A stretch of 23,107 bases of DNA from a bacterium (GTDB lineage Bacteria; SZUA-79; Acidulodesulfobacterales; Acidulodesulfobacteraceae): the NCBI GenBank assembly GCA_021789455.1, contig JAJYJN010000014.1:1-23107 (forward strand), written 5' to 3'. A model generated the notes under the pieces. The model was given only the letters and a program-made list of their open reading frames with translations, did no database searches and was not told the DNA's origin. Shown in pieces: positions 14,210 to 21,856 of the stretch (the stretch's first letter is position 1; each line of letters opens with the position of its first letter). The translations under genes and the position numbers were made by a program.

Positions 14210-16711
14210 TCATTTTTCTAACGCTATTAAAATATTATCGTCGGACGCCTTAAAATCCGCTTGATCGGAAAATATTAACCGCTCGGCCCTGACTGCCGAC
14301 CTTATATCGCCGGAAATATCGTTTATGATTTCTATATAGTCCTGATTTAACGCCTGAATTAAGATTTTATGAACTTTATGATTCTGGTGAAGATTTAAAT
14401 TAGTGCGCAATTTCCTTGAAGCATCAAGAATATTCAGCAATACAGCCGAGTATTTTAAAGAATCTTTAAAAATTAAATCGTTTCTAAATTCCGGCCAAAA
14501 AGATTTATGTATGCTTTTATCTTTTTCATATCTTTTATAGAACGACAGATAGAGTTCCTCGGTTATAAACGGCATGAAAGGCGCAAACATTTTAACGGCA
14601 TTTAAAGAAATAAAATACATAATATTCAGCACGGTTTTTTTTCTTTCGGAGCTTTCTTCGCTTTCGTCCCAAAACACGTTTTTTATAATTTCAAGATAAT
14701 TATCGCAGTATGAATTATAGAAAAAATCTTGAAGCGTTCTCATGCACAGAGAATATTCATAAGACTCCATATAATTGCCGCAAGATTTCAGCGTGTTTTC
14801 GAATTCCGTCAATATCCATTCGTCTATGCGGCTAAGTTTAAGGTCTTTTACATTTTTTTCGTAAGGATTAAAATCGGATTCTACGTTCGTTATCAAAAAT
14901 CTTGCGGCGTTCCATATTTTAATGGTCAATCTTCTGCCGTTTGCAACGTCTTCTTCGCTGAAACGAAGATCCTGTCCTAAATTTGCCTTAGATGCCCAGT
15001 ATCTTAGGGCGTCTGCCGAGTACTTGCCGGTTATTTCTTCGGGGCTTACAAAATTTCCCAAGCTTTTAGACATCTTCTTGCCGTTTTTGTCCAAACCCCA
15101 TCCGCTTATCATTACGTCTTTAAAAGGTATGTCTCCCGTATGATAAACGGATTTTACAACCGTATAAAAAAGCCATGTGCGGATAATTTCCTGCGCCTGC
15201 GGACGCAGCCCCATAGGATAAATAGTATTATAAAGTTTTTTGCTCTCGGCGTCTTCGTATGACCATAACGAATTTATAAGAGGCGTAAGCGAGGACGTCA
15301 TCCAAGTATCCATAACGTCGTTTTCGGGAATCAATTTGCTTCCGCCGCATTTTTTGCATTTCATGTTTACCGGCATAATTACTGCGGGATCCACGGGAAG
15401 TTCTTTTTCTGATGCGACGACGACTTCTCCGCATTCCGCACAGTACCAGACCGGAAACGGAACTCCGTAAAATCTCTGCCTCGAAATATTCCAGTCCCAT
15501 TTAAGATTATTAATCCATTCGTCGTATCTGGTTTTCATAAACTGAGGATGCCAGGACATCCTGTTGCCTGCGTCTATAAATTTTTCTTTATTTTCTAAAA
15601 TTTTTATAAACCACTGTTCTGCTAAAATAAATTCGACCGGAGTCGAACATCTGTCGTGAACTCCGACGTTATGATTCAGAGGCTTTTCCAACTTTATCAG
15701 CGACATTTTTCTTAAATCTTCAACTATGCCTTTTTTAGCGTCCCTGACGTTTAATCCTTTATAGCCGCCGGATAATTCGTTTAATCTTCCCGACCTGTCT
15801 ATTATAATTGCCGTGTCTAAACTATGTTCTTTCCATTTCTTAACGTCTTCCGCATCGCCCCACGTACAGACCATCATAAGACCCGAACCGTAAGACATAT
15901 CTACGGACTCGTCATATTTAACCGGAACGTTTTTATTGTATAACGGAGTTTTGACGCTCTTTCCTTCCAAAAAACGATATCTTTCGTCCGCCGGATTAGC
16001 GTAAACGGCGACGCATCCTCCGAGCAGTTCGGGACGTGTCGTAGATATAATAAGGCCTTTACCTTCGTCTGATTTAAATTCTATATCGTACAGTACGCCT
16101 GTAAATTCTTCCATGACTACATCTGCCTGAGCAAGAGAAGTCCTGCACTGCGGACACCAAAGTATAGGTTCGTTGCGCCGCTCGATAAGACCTTTGCCGT
16201 AAAGGTCTAGAAACGATTTCTGAGCGGTCTTTCTGCATCTTTCGTCTATCGTGGAATACGATAAACTATAGTCGGCGCTTATTCCGACCGATCTCCATAG
16301 CGATTTATATATATCTATTCCTATTTTTGTTTCTTTAAGGCACAAATCTATAAATTCTTCTCTCGTAATTTTAGATTTATTGATTTTATATTTTTTTTCT
16401 ACGTAACGTTCGGTCGGAAGACCGTTGTCGTCGAAACCCATAGGATAGAAAACGTTATAACCCTTCATCCTTTTATATCTTATAATAAATTCCGCCTGCG
16501 AGTAACTCATTACGTGTCCGACATGCAGATGCGCCGACGAAACATAAGGAGGCGGAGTATCGACCGAATAAATATCTTTTCCTTTATCTTCCAAAGAAAA
16601 TTTATAAATATCGTTGTCTTCCCAATATTTAGATATTTTTTCCTCTACCGACTTGTAATCGTAATTTTTAGGAAAATCCTTGAAATCTATAAAATCGTTC
16701 TTTTCTTGCAT
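14210..16711 (-). CDS. valS: Valyl-tRNA synthetase, archaeal-type
   Basis: Class I aminoacyl-tRNA synthetase charging tRNA-Val. The class I signatures are HLHVGH (61-66) and KMSKS (546-550). The editing (CP1) domain shows STTRPELLGGCVAVYANP. Zinc-ribbon cysteines are visible in ILWCPQCRTSLAQADV and WYCAEC...CKKCGG. Several segments (YPMGFDDNGLPTERYVEK, MMVCTWGDAEDVKKWKE, NDVMDTWMTSSLTP) look like the archaeal/Rickettsia form rather than the common bacterial form with PAHDPND. The 833 residues lack the long C-terminal coiled-coil arm of standard bacterial ValS. The ATG has no Shine-Dalgarno and lies only about three bases after the predicted transcription start. Function is secure; lineage is inferred from remembered motifs. 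Confidence 0.94.
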   Translation of the reverse strand: MQEKNDFIDFKDFPKNYDYKSVEEKISKYWEDNDIYKFSLEDKGKDIYSVDTPPPYVSSAHLHVGHVMSYSQAEFIIRYKRMKGYNVFYPMGFDDNGLPTERYVEKKYKINKSKITREEFIDLCLKETKIGIDIYKSLWRSVGISADYSLSYSTIDERCRKTAQKSFLDLYGKGLIERRNEPILWCPQCRTSLAQADVVMEEFTGVLYDIEFKSDEGKGLIISTTRPELLGGCVAVYANPADERYRFLEGKSVKTPLYNKNVPVKYDESVDMSYGSGLMMVCTWGDAEDVKKWKEHSLDTAIIIDRSGRLNELSGGYKGLNVRDAKKGIVEDLRKMSLIKLEKPLNHNVGVHDRCSTPVEFILAEQWFIKILENKEKFIDAGNRMSWHPQFMKTRYDEWINNLKWDWNISRQRFYGVPFPVWYCAECGEVVVASEKELPVDPAVIMPVNMKCKKCGGSKLIPENDVMDTWMTSSLTPLINSLWSYEDAESKKLYNTIYPMGLRPQAQEIIRTWLFYTVVKSVYHTGDIPFKDVMISGWGLDKNGKKMSKSLGNFVSPEEITGKYSADALRYWASKANLGQDLRFSEEDVANGRRLTIKIWNAARFLITNVESDFNPYEKNVKDLKLSRIDEWILTEFENTLKSCGNYMESYEYSLCMRTLQDFFYNSYCDNYLEIIKNVFWDESEESSERKKTVLNIMYFISLNAVKMFAPFMPFITEELYLSFYKRYEKDKSIHKSFWPEFRNDLIFKDSLKYSAVLLNILDASRKLRTNLNLHQNHKVHKILIQALNQDYIEIINDISGDIRSAVRAERLIFSDQADFKASDDNILIALEK

Positions 16712-16720
16712 AGTTTTTCA

Positions 16721-16749
16721 AGTTTAGCAATTTTTTATTAAAAAATCAA
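16721..16749 (-). promoter_or_regulatory. Candidate valS promoter
   Basis: A -35 TTGATT (16749-16744), a 17-base spacer and a -10 TAAACT (16726-16721) face valS, each matching consensus at four of six positions. The predicted start near 16714 is only about three bases before the ATG, and no Shine-Dalgarno is present, implying a nearly leaderless mRNA. Confidence 0.4.
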
Positions 16750-16767
16750 CTTTAGAAAACAAAAATA

Positions 16768-16776
16768 TGATATAAT
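16768..16776 (+). promoter_or_regulatory. Extended -10 promoter of dnaX
   Basis: TGATATAAT is a perfect extended -10 element (TGnTATAAT). It ends eight bases before the dnaX ATG, with no convincing -35 and no Shine-Dalgarno, so the expected transcript starts at or next to the ATG. It is divergent from the valS promoter within the same 72-bp gap. Confidence 0.55.
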
Positions 16777-16783
16777 AATTAAA

Positions 16784-18376
16784 ATGTACCAGGTGCTTGC
16801 ACGAAAATATAGACCAAGGATTTTTGACGAGATAATAGGGCAGGATGCAATCGTTCAAACTTTGAAAAATGCGGTAATAAACGATAGGCTTTCCCACGCA
16901 TATATATTTACGGGAACCAGGGGCGTAGGCAAAACATCCATTGCAAGAATACTCGCAAAATCCATTAACTGCGAAAACGGTCCGACTGTAAATCCTTGCG
17001 GCGTATGTTCGGCCTGCGTCCAAATTCAGAACGGAAGTTCTGTGGACGTTATAGAAATAGACGGTGCATCGAATACCGGAGTCGATTCGGTAAGAGAGTT
17101 AAAAGAAAACATAATATATTCGCCGCAAAGTTTAAGATTTAAAATCTATATAATAGACGAAGTCCATATGTTATCCAACAGCGCGTTTAACGCTCTGTTA
17201 AAAACTCTGGAAGAACCTCCCGCTCACGCAAAATTTATCTTCGCCACTACCGAAATCCATAAAGTTCCGGAAACTATTTTATCGCGGTGCCAGAGATTTA
17301 ACTTTAAACGGATACCGACGAAAATAATATTCGAAAAATTGAAAGAAATAGCTAAAGCAGAAAATATCAACGCAACAGATGAAAATTTTATGATTATAGC
17401 ATCTCTTGCCGACGGTTCTCTGAGAGATTCTCTTTCAATTTTCGATACCGTTATATCTTATTTTGGAAACAATATTGAAGAAGATATTTCAGGCGTGCTT
17501 GGACTTACGTCTAAATCTATAACTTCACAACTTATATCTTCTATATTCAATAAAGATTATGAAGGCGCGCTGAAAGCGGTAAAGGAAATTTACGAATCGG
17601 GATCAGACTTAAGGCAGTTCATGAAACAAGCGGCGCATTATATAAGAAACATAATAATCGTAAAATTACGATATAAAGACCTTATATACGACTTAACCGA
17701 CGAAGAAATTAAAACGATAGAGCCGCTTGCGGAGCAAAAATCCCTTGAAGAGCTTTTAGATATGCTCGACGTAATGATAAACGCCGACGTTAAATTTCAA
17801 AGGATTTCTTCGCCTTTATTAATGATGGAATTGACGATTTTCAGGCTGTTTAACGTTCCCGATAAAAAAAACGTGACCGAACTTATTTTAAAAATCGACG
17901 AATTAAAAAATAAAACTAAACATAATTACGGAACGGCAGAATCGATAAAACCTCATACATCTATAGAAATAAAGCCTGCCGAAAAACAAAATATAATTAT
18001 AAATAACCGGTTGAACGAAGGAAAATACGTCAAGGCGAAACCGGTTGAACGCACAACTTACAATGAACAGGTTGAATATGCGAAACCTGTTGAACATGCC
18101 GAAACTTTTGAACGGAACGAGCTGAAAAAAGATTCGGGACAGCTTTTGGAACATGAAAAACTATTCGAACATTTTTCAAAAATGGATGAAAAGTTGAATG
18201 AAAAAGAAAAAACAACAAAACCAAAAAATTTTCAAACGGCTTCGCCGATAACGGAAGAACGTCTTCAAAAAGATTTTCAAAAAGACTTCGCCGAAAAAAC
18301 AATAACGGACGATAAAATAATCGAAAGCATAAAAGAAGTATTCGGCGATAGTATTAAAAGAATAGATAAAATATAA
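16784..18376 (+). CDS. dnaX: DNA polymerase III subunits gamma/tau
   Basis: AAA+ ATPase of the clamp loader that links replisome components. Walker A is GTRGVGKT (44-51), the zinc module uses Cys63, Cys72, Cys75 and Cys78, Walker B contains DEVH (125-128), and the SRC sensor region follows (LSRCQRF). The conserved core ends near residue 359 (LTIFRLFNVP). The remaining 170 residues are low-complexity, rich in Lys and Glu with repeated PVE-type units, and show no recognisable tau domain V. An A8 run sits exactly at the core/tail boundary (17864-17871) and could yield a short gamma form. First gene of the dnaX-ybaB-recR group. Confidence 0.96.
   Translation: MYQVLARKYRPRIFDEIIGQDAIVQTLKNAVINDRLSHAYIFTGTRGVGKTSIARILAKSINCENGPTVNPCGVCSACVQIQNGSSVDVIEIDGASNTGVDSVRELKENIIYSPQSLRFKIYIIDEVHMLSNSAFNALLKTLEEPPAHAKFIFATTEIHKVPETILSRCQRFNFKRIPTKIIFEKLKEIAKAENINATDENFMIIASLADGSLRDSLSIFDTVISYFGNNIEEDISGVLGLTSKSITSQLISSIFNKDYEGALKAVKEIYESGSDLRQFMKQAAHYIRNIIIVKLRYKDLIYDLTDEEIKTIEPLAEQKSLEELLDMLDVMINADVKFQRISSPLLMMELTIFRLFNVPDKKNVTELILKIDELKNKTKHNYGTAESIKPHTSIEIKPAEKQNIIINNRLNEGKYVKAKPVERTTYNEQVEYAKPVEHAETFERNELKKDSGQLLEHEKLFEHFSKMDEKLNEKEKTTKPKNFQTASPITEERLQKDFQKDFAEKTITDDKIIESIKEVFGDSIKRIDKI
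17864..17874 (+). other. Possible dnaX slippage site (A8 run)
   Basis: Codons 361-363 read AAA AAA AAC, containing the classical -1 heptamer A AAA AAC within eight consecutive A bases. Loss of one A in the mRNA (or +1 shift) gives AAA AAA ACG followed at once by UGA (363 residues). A -1 shift or gain of one A adds 13 codons and then meets UAA (376 residues). Either product would be the AAA+ core without the charged tail, like gamma. Programmed or transcriptional slippage in dnaX is known in E. coli and Thermus; its use here is inference. Confidence 0.4.
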
Positions 18377-18408
18377 CGCATATTAACGCCTATTAAAAAG
18401 TTAAACGT

Positions 18409-18437
18409 TTGCAAAAAAATAAAAAATTAAATAAAAT
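18409..18437 (+). promoter_or_regulatory. Candidate promoter for ybaB-recR and the fusion gene
   Basis: TTGCAA (18409-18414), a 17-base spacer and TAAAAT (18432-18437) lie in the 104-bp gap after dnaX. The predicted start near 18444 gives a leader of about 37 bases containing the GGAGG of ybaB. The -35 matches consensus at four of six bases and the region is very AT-rich, so chance matches are possible. Confidence 0.4.
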
Positions 18438-18480
18438 ATAAAGATATATTTAAAAAATCAATATAATGGAGGCTAATAAA

Positions 18481-18795
18481 ATGTCGAAAAATATCGCCGG
18501 AATGTTAAAGCAGGCGCAGAAACTTCAATCCGATATGCTTAAAATGCAGGAAGAATTGGGCTCTAAAATAGTAGAAGCAAGCGCAGGCGGAGGAATGGTT
18601 ACCGCAAAGGTAAACGGAAAACAGGAACTGCTTGAAATAAATATAGATAAAACAGTCGTAAATCCCGATGACGTCGAAATGCTTCAGGACCTTATAGTAG
18701 CTTCTATAAACGAAGCTCTTAACAAGTCTAAAGATATGGTAACCGGAGAAATGTCCAAATTAACGGGCGGGCTTAATATGCCCGGTCTTTTTTAA
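18481..18795 (+). CDS. ybaB: Nucleoid-associated protein, YbaB/EbfC family
   Basis: Small dimeric DNA-binding protein nearly always found between dnaX and recR. The N-terminal helix MSKNIAGMLKQAQKLQSDMLKMQEEL, the central ASAGGGMVTAKVNGKQELLEINID strand region and the C-terminal MSKLTGGLNMPGLF are typical. An in-frame ATG at 18466 would add five residues, but it overlaps the GGAGG (18468-18472) that sits eight bases before the ATG at 18481, so 18481 is chosen. The resulting 104 residues match the usual family length. Confidence 0.95.
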   Translation: MSKNIAGMLKQAQKLQSDMLKMQEELGSKIVEASAGGGMVTAKVNGKQELLEINIDKTVVNPDDVEMLQDLIVASINEALNKSKDMVTGEMSKLTGGLNMPGLF

Positions 18796-18806
18796 CAGGC
18801 CGTTTA

Positions 18807-19412
18807 ATGTCTTTAAACCATTCGGATTACGTCAAAGATATAGTATTCGCATTTAAAAAACTCCCCGGCATAGGAGAAAGATCTGCAAGAAGACTTGCAT
18901 TCTACTTATTGTCACAGAACGAATCCGTAGCCTACGGTCTTGCGGATGCAATAAAAAATGCCAAACAAAACATAAAATTATGCCAAAAATGTTTTAATTT
19001 AAGCTCCGACGATATCTGCCATATATGCGGCAACCCGTCCAGAAACGGAAAACAGCTGTGCATAGTAGAAAATCCGGAAATAATATACGTATTTGAAAAA
19101 AGCGGAAATTATAACGGTTATTATCATGTCCTGCACGGTTTAATAAATCCTCTTGAAGGTATAACGCCGTCGGATTTAAAGCTAAAAGAGCTTGCAAGCA
19201 GGGTAGAAAACGGCGGTTTTGAAGAAATTATTCTTGCGCTTAATCCAAATTCCAACGGAGAAGCTACCTCTATTTATATTCATAAAATTTTATCGCCTTA
19301 TAACGTCCGCATTTCCGCTTTGGCAAGAGGAATACCGATAGGCTCCGATTTGGAATACGTAGATAAAGACACGCTGTCGGAAGCTCTTAATTACAGAAAA
19401 AAATTCGATTAA
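18807..19412 (+). CDS. recR: Recombination protein RecR
   Basis: RecFOR-pathway protein that helps load RecA at gaps. The helix-hairpin-helix LPGIGERSARRLAFYLL lies at 19-35. The zinc finger has Cys59, Cys62, Cys71 and Cys74. The Toprim domain begins at LCIVENPEIIYVFEKSG and includes LHGLINPLEGI and ALNPNSNGEATSIYI. The C-terminal LARGIPIGSDLEYVDKDTLSEAL is typical. The 201-residue length is normal. It follows ybaB by 11 bases and its stop is one base from the start of the downstream fusion gene. Confidence 0.97.
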   Translation: MSLNHSDYVKDIVFAFKKLPGIGERSARRLAFYLLSQNESVAYGLADAIKNAKQNIKLCQKCFNLSSDDICHICGNPSRNGKQLCIVENPEIIYVFEKSGNYNGYYHVLHGLINPLEGITPSDLKLKELASRVENGGFEEIILALNPNSNGEATSIYIHKILSPYNVRISALARGIPIGSDLEYVDKDTLSEALNYRKKFD

Positions 19413-19413
19413 G

Positions 19414-21714
19414 ATGAACAATAAGGTTTTACTTATATCGGTTGACAACCTCAGATACGACTGCGTTAGCTATATTAAAAACAGACCTCATCTGAAACAA
19501 TTTTACGTCGAAAATTTAGTAGATACGCCCACGTTAGACGAAATCGCCGAAAACTCCACGGTTTTTACCGATTGTTTTTCCACCTCGAGCTATACGACTG
19601 CGGCGCATGCCTCTTTATTTACCGGATTGTTACAGCCCAAGCACGGTTTAAGGCCTTTTTTTTATAAAAAAATGAGGACAGACTGCGCGACTCTAGCGGA
19701 AATTTACAAAAATAGCGGCTATAAAACCATATTTTATTCAGACGTTATAGAACTTTTTCAGCCTTTGGGGCTTACCAAGGGATTCGATTTTATATATGCA
19801 AACGATATTAATCTGCTTTTTAAACAAATTTCGGCTTTAGAAAACGAAAAGGTATTCTGTTTCATACATCTTTTCGACATTCACGAACCTTATATTTTTT
19901 CGCAAAATTATAACGAAAATCATTATAACGACGACTATTTTGCATTCATAAATAAAATGTCCTCTTTATACAAAATACCCGTTCAGAATAATAATCCTTT
20001 CACTCTCTGGAATAATTTTTCCGGAAAAGTAAATTACGGGGTGCAAATTATGCTTCCCCCATACATTTACGGGGTCAATAAATTCGACAAAGGGCGCTTC
20101 AGGCTTATATACGGTTTTTTAAAAAATGCCGGATATTTTAACGATGAAAATATATATTCTATTTTTGCCGACCACGGAGAAGGCAGAATAGTTTTCTACG
20201 ATATGCCGGTTTTCGGCCATATGGGCGAACTTTTCGACGAAGTCATAAAAATACCGCTGATACTGCATGCGCCGCAATTAGAAAAAGGAGTAAATAATAA
20301 ATTAGCTTCTATAGTAGATTTATTTCCGACCTTGATCTCTTTATCCGGTTTAAAGGTCATTCCCGACGATAAAAGCGCCCCATCAGGTTCAAATTTAATC
20401 GAAACGGACGGATTATCTTTACTTGGAGAAAAAGAAAGAGAATACTGCTATTCGGAATTTTGCACGCAAAATATGTACAACGAAATAATGCAATTTTCCG
20501 CCGGCGTTTATGACAGAAGCAAAAACGGCGCCTCTTTTAAAGACAAGTATTTCCTGTCTCAACGCTCGATAAGGACTAAAGACCGTAAATATTTATTCAT
20601 TCCGGATAATATTTTGCAGTCGGAAGCAAAAAAAATCTTAGAAAACATTAATCTTTCCGATGAAGACTTTATAATAGAAATGTTTAACTCAGTTATGAGA
20701 AAAAGGGTCGGCAAACCAGAATACCTGTTTCTCCTCAATTCGCTTAAATCGAAACAGACTACCAGACAAAACATTTATCAAAGCATGATAACTTCGGAAA
20801 TTTATAACAGGCCTAAAAATTATTATTTCGACCTTATAAACGACCCGCTTGAAGAAAATTTCAATGCATTAAATACTTCTCTATCTGATTCCATAAAATA
20901 TATCGAAATATTAAACGAAATAGAAAGCCATTCATTTATAAGCGAAAACTTATTCGACGATAAAAGCGCAACCGGCAAAAACGGCGCACGCATTATATTT
21001 AACCAGCCGGAATCCGATAAAAACATAGCGGCTGAATCTCTTGCGCTTCTTGAACAAAAAATTTCGCTCGGTATAGAAATTATTAAAGAAGCGGAAGACA
21101 GATATGGAGATAAAATCGGCATAGCATTCACGGGCGGTAAAGATTCAACCGTTTTATTAGACTTGATAAGACGCTCGAAAAATGGGAAAATACCTTTTAA
21201 GGTTATTACCATAGATACGTCGGCAGAATTCCCCGAAATTAAAGAATTTATGGAAAAATTAAAATCCGCATGGAACTTTGAAATTGTAAAATACTCAAAC
21301 AATGAAGCACTTCGGCAAAAATATCCTATAGCTAAAGATAAAACCGACTGCTGCAACACCCTTAAAACTATTCCTCTTAAGGAGTCTATTAAAGATCTTC
21401 ATCTTAAAGCTATGTTTACCGGAATAAGAAGGGATGAAAACGAAGCCAGGGCAAACGAATCCTATTTTTCTAAAAGAAAAGACCCCCACCATTTCAGAAT
21501 TCATCCTTTGCTTCATTTTACGGAAAAAGATATATGGGATTATATCAAGTTTAATAATCTTCCGTACTGCAATCTCTACGAACAGGGTTACAGATCTATA
21601 GACTGCGCGCCCTGCACTCATAAAACCTCGGAACAAGATGCCGCCGAACGCTCCGGGCGCTCACAGGATAAAGAAGCCGCCATGGACAAACTGCGTCAGC
21701 TTGGATATTTCTGA
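19414..21714 (+). CDS. Fusion of a sulfatase/alkaline-phosphatase-like hydrolase with a CysD/PAPS-reductase-type PP-loop domain
   Basis: A 766-residue, probably cytoplasmic protein (no signal peptide) of unknown function. Residues 1 to about 510 are an alkaline-phosphatase-superfamily domain: ISVDNLR (Asp11, Asn12), STSSYTTAAHASLFTG, HLFDIHEPY (152-160), FADHGE (Asp253, His254), FGHMGELFDE (His269) and a sulfatase-like tail YYFDLINDPLEEN. Against the sulfatase signature CxPxR, the nucleophile position is Thr61 and the Arg is His65, so a formylglycine sulfatase is unlikely. Residues about 540-766 are a PP-loop ATPase: GGKDST (574-579), TGIRRDENEARA, GYRSIDCAPC and a CysD-like MDKLRQLGYF end. 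Cys646, Cys647, Cys731 and Cys734 match the CC...CxxC [4Fe-4S] set of APS reductases, but the catalytic ECGLH tail is absent. It starts one base after recR without a clear Shine-Dalgarno. Each domain is clear; the joint role is not. Confidence 0.85.
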   Translation: MNNKVLLISVDNLRYDCVSYIKNRPHLKQFYVENLVDTPTLDEIAENSTVFTDCFSTSSYTTAAHASLFTGLLQPKHGLRPFFYKKMRTDCATLAEIYKNSGYKTIFYSDVIELFQPLGLTKGFDFIYANDINLLFKQISALENEKVFCFIHLFDIHEPYIFSQNYNENHYNDDYFAFINKMSSLYKIPVQNNNPFTLWNNFSGKVNYGVQIMLPPYIYGVNKFDKGRFRLIYGFLKNAGYFNDENIYSIFADHGEGRIVFYDMPVFGHMGELFDEVIKIPLILHAPQLEKGVNNKLASIVDLFPTLISLSGLKVIPDDKSAPSGSNLIETDGLSLLGEKEREYCYSEFCTQNMYNEIMQFSAGVYDRSKNGASFKDKYFLSQRSIRTKDRKYLFIPDNILQSEAKKILENINLSDEDFIIEMFNSVMRKRVGKPEYLFLLNSLKSKQTTRQNIYQSMITSEIYNRPKNYYFDLINDPLEENFNALNTSLSDSIKYIEILNEIESHSFISENLFDDKSATGKNGARIIFNQPESDKNIAAESLALLEQKISLGIEIIKEAEDRYGDKIGIAFTGGKDSTVLLDLIRRSKNGKIPFKVITIDTSAEFPEIKEFMEKLKSAWNFEIVKYSNNEALRQKYPIAKDKTDCCNTLKTIPLKESIKDLHLKAMFTGIRRDENEARANESYFSKRKDPHHFRIHPLLHFTEKDIWDYIKFNNLPYCNLYEQGYRSIDCAPCTHKTSEQDAAERSGRSQDKEAAMDKLRQLGYF

Positions 21715-21726
21715 TTAAATTTGTGA

Positions 21727-21754
21727 CGGTGACAGAATTGAATTCCGGTCGCCG
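21727..21754. repeat. Degenerate copy of the palindromic repeat
   Basis: CGGTGACAGAATT, a central G and AATTCCGGTCGCCG form an imperfect palindrome sharing the GACAGAATT core and overall layout with the repeats at 9037-9136. Paired bases include GGTGAC with GTCGCC (one wobble) and the AATT centre. It starts 12 bases after the fusion-gene stop and may act as a transcript-end hairpin, though the following T tract is poor. Confidence 0.7.
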
Positions 21755-21785
21755 TATTTACAATTTTTCGACACCTTTTTTCGCA

Positions 21786-21814
21786 TTGACATATTTTAAA
21801 AAAACTAATAAAAT
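21786..21814 (+). promoter_or_regulatory. Sigma70-type promoter for ffh
   Basis: A consensus TTGACA (21786-21791), exactly 17 bases, then TAAAAT (21809-21814; five of six). It is the best promoter match in the window. The predicted start near 21821 gives a leader of about 100 bases before the ffh ATG. This leader has no Shine-Dalgarno but contains an AT-rich palindrome at 21840-21856. Confidence 0.6.
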
Positions 21815-21839
21815 AATAGTTTTCAATTATAAAATCTTT

Positions 21840-21856
21840 CTTAATTATTAATTAAG
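21840..21856. repeat. 17-bp AT-rich palindrome in the ffh leader
   Basis: CTTAATTA, one T, then TAATTAAG: perfect 8-bp arms, placed about 20 bases downstream of the predicted ffh transcription start. It could be an operator or a weak RNA hairpin. AT-rich palindromes arise easily by chance in this composition, so functional meaning is uncertain. Confidence 0.35.

Noticed and set aside
19570..19626. Cys54 of the sulfatase-like domain as a formylglycine precursor
   Set aside because: Its context is Cys-Phe-Ser-Thr-Ser, not CxPxR, and the position aligned with the signature Cys is Thr61.
20823..21359. Long open frame opposite the fusion gene (178 residues)
   Set aside because: It is antisense to the linker and PP-loop domain with recognised motifs on the other strand; no start signal or family resemblance.
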